A DNA stretch of 64,000 bases from Haloarculaceae archaeon H-GB1-1 (GTDB lineage Archaea > Halobacteriota > Halobacteria > Halobacteriales > Haloarculaceae): assembly GCA_029688825.1 (NCBI GenBank), contig JARUKX010000004.1, positions 124,001-188,000 on the forward strand, read 5' to 3'. Position numbers and translations under genes: made by a program. Within the stretch, counting starts at the first letter, position 1. Each line of letters opens with the position of its first letter. The notes under the pieces were generated by a model, which saw nothing but the letters and a program-made list of their open reading frames with translations, was not told the origin of the DNA and did no database searches. Shown here in pieces: positions 62,915 to 64,000 of the stretch.

Positions 62915-63376
62915 ATGACAACGCTCTACGACGTGCCCGCGGACGACCTCATCGAGGCCGTCGCGGACCGACTCGCAGAGGAAGGCGCCGTCGAGGAGCC
63001 CGACTGGGCTGCGTTCACCAAGACCGGCAACAGTCGCGAACTCCCGCCCGAACAGGACGACTTCTGGCAGACCCGCGCAGCGAGTCTGCTCCGCAAGGTC
63101 GCCGACCAGGGCCCCATCGGCGTCGGCTCGCTCCAGACCGAATACGGCGGCGCAAAGCAGGGTTCGAACCGCTACAAGGTCCGCCCCGCATCGAAGACCG
63201 AGGCGAGCGGCAAGATCATCCGCACCATCCTCACCCAGCTCGAGGACGCCGGCTACGTCGAGACTGCCGACGGCGAGGGCCGCCGCGTCAGCGGTGACGG
63301 TCGCGCGCTCCTCGACGACGTCGCGAGCGAGGTCCTCGAATCCCTCGACCGCCCCGAACTCGAGCGCTACGCCTGA
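62915..63376 (+). CDS. rps19e: 30S ribosomal protein S19e
   Basis: 153 aa. TLYDVPADDLIEAVADRLAE, DDFWQTRAASLLRKVADQGP, KQGSNRYKVRPASK and QLEDAGYVETADGEGRR, typical of archaeal/eukaryotic S19e, absent from bacteria. Conserved start at 62915. An AT-rich block with a TATA-like sequence (gcttttatg) precedes it. Confidence 0.95.
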   Translation: MTTLYDVPADDLIEAVADRLAEEGAVEEPDWAAFTKTGNSRELPPEQDDFWQTRAASLLRKVADQGPIGVGSLQTEYGGAKQGSNRYKVRPASKTEASGKIIRTILTQLEDAGYVETADGEGRRVSGDGRALLDDVASEVLESLDRPELERYA

Positions 63377-63473
63377 ATCGGGTCGACCGCGCTTTTCTAG
63401 ACCGTCACGTCGAACAGCGGCAGGGCTCTCGGGGACCGATGCGGTTACCTGTGACCTATCCGACGGGTGAGTC

Positions 63474-64000
63474 GTGACGGTCGAGAACAACCGCCGGGCC
63501 CTGCTGACGGTCTTCGTCATCGTCTTCGTCGACCTGCTCGGATTCGGCATCCTCATCCCGGTCATCCCGCTGTACGCCCGGGCGCTCGGAGCCACCGAGT
63601 TCGTTGGGAGCCTCCTCATCGCCTCCTACTCGGCGATGCAGTTCCTCGCAGCACCGCTGCTCGGCCGTCTCTCCGACGAGCGCGGGCGCAGACCCGTGCT
63701 CTTGCTCTCGCTGACCGGCAGCGTCGTCGCGTGGACCCTGTTCGGCGTTGCAGACCTCGTCGCCGTCGGTCCGCTGAGCGTCCTCGCCATCCTGTTCGCG
63801 GCGCGGTTGCTCGCGGGAGCGATGGGCGGGAACATCGCCGCGGCACAGGCGTACATCGCCGACGTGACGCCGCCGGAGAAGCGGGCGAAGGGGCTCGGCC
63901 TCCTCGGGGCGGCGTTCGGTCTGGGGTTCGTCTTCGGCCCGGCGCTCGGCGGCATCGTGTCCAGCGAGCCAGTCATCGCTGCCGTCCGAACCGTGACGCC
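63474..64000 (+). CDS. MFS transporter (partial, 3' end beyond the window)
   Basis: At least 175 residues from a GTG at 63474. Seen: FVIVFVDLLGFGILIPVIPL, the MFS signature DxxGRRP (GRLSDERGRRPVLLLS), YIADVTPPEKRAKGLGLLG and FGLGFVFGPALGG, as in TetA/MdfA-type drug or multidrug exporters. The rest of the gene is off the end of the window. Confidence 0.88.
   Translation, partial: MTVENNRRALLTVFVIVFVDLLGFGILIPVIPLYARALGATEFVGSLLIASYSAMQFLAAPLLGRLSDERGRRPVLLLSLTGSVVAWTLFGVADLVAVGPLSVLAILFAARLLAGAMGGNIAAAQAYIADVTPPEKRAKGLGLLGAAFGLGFVFGPALGGIVSSEPVIAAVRTVT

Overview
The window is a gene-dense, GC-rich stretch of a haloarchaeal (class Halobacteria) chromosome. The evidence is strongly acidic proteins, haloarchaea-restricted small families (DUF5828, DUF7344, DUF7123, DUF5786, DUF6360 and similar, named from memory), a halo-type 2Fe-2S ferredoxin, class I lysyl-tRNA synthetase, archaeal ribosomal protein S19e, TiaS, GTG/ATG stop-start overlaps and AT-rich TATA promoters in GC-rich DNA. 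I cannot name the species.

Region by region: 97-6650 (all minus) holds a one-carbon cluster: an ATP-dependent corrinoid-reactivating ASKHA/2Fe-2S protein (RACo type), a DUF1638 protein, FolD, threonine ammonia-lyase and a MtbC/MttC-like corrinoid protein. The expected substrate methyltransferase (MttB/MtgB or MtrH type) is not in view and could lie beyond position 1. 6650-8350 is a small accessory patch: an IS5-type element whose transposase has lost its middle, carrying a membrane-protein gene between its inverted repeats and sitting inside a small broken gene. 8397-18341 holds a second, divergent FolD, two paralogous ~48-aa membrane peptides, an aldehyde:ferredoxin oxidoreductase paralogue without [4Fe-4S] cysteines, a PiT permease, and a tightly coupled run mer - DUF447 - beta-RFAP synthase, followed by a split cobalamin-independent methionine synthase. 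18358-33575 is mostly housekeeping (upp, hisB, hisA, hisI, glmM, pyrE, ferredoxin, prepilin peptidase, PiT). 33654-50452 holds regulators, TiaS, threonine synthase, citrate synthase, a second threonine dehydratase, a third PiT, ZIP transporter and a siroheme sulfite/nitrite reductase. 51234-64000 holds tRNA-Lys(UUU) with a duplicated 3' end, two site-2 proteases, lysS-pyrH, MobB-MoaE, thiL, a flippase-like protein, rps19e and the start of an MFS transporter.

How it fits together: the two C1 blocks suggest that methyl groups taken from a methylated substrate by a corrinoid protein, or methylene groups handled by FolD and reduced by Mer, feed a pterin carrier and then methionine. Mer plus beta-RFAP synthase is the signature of tetrahydromethanopterin-type chemistry in an apparently aerobic halophile. 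Which carrier is used (folate, methanopterin or a hybrid) cannot be settled from sequence alone. Several candidate operators (perfect inverted repeats beside TATA boxes), a chain of tri-loop hairpins at 37.8 kb and very small peptide genes are the main unexplained features.
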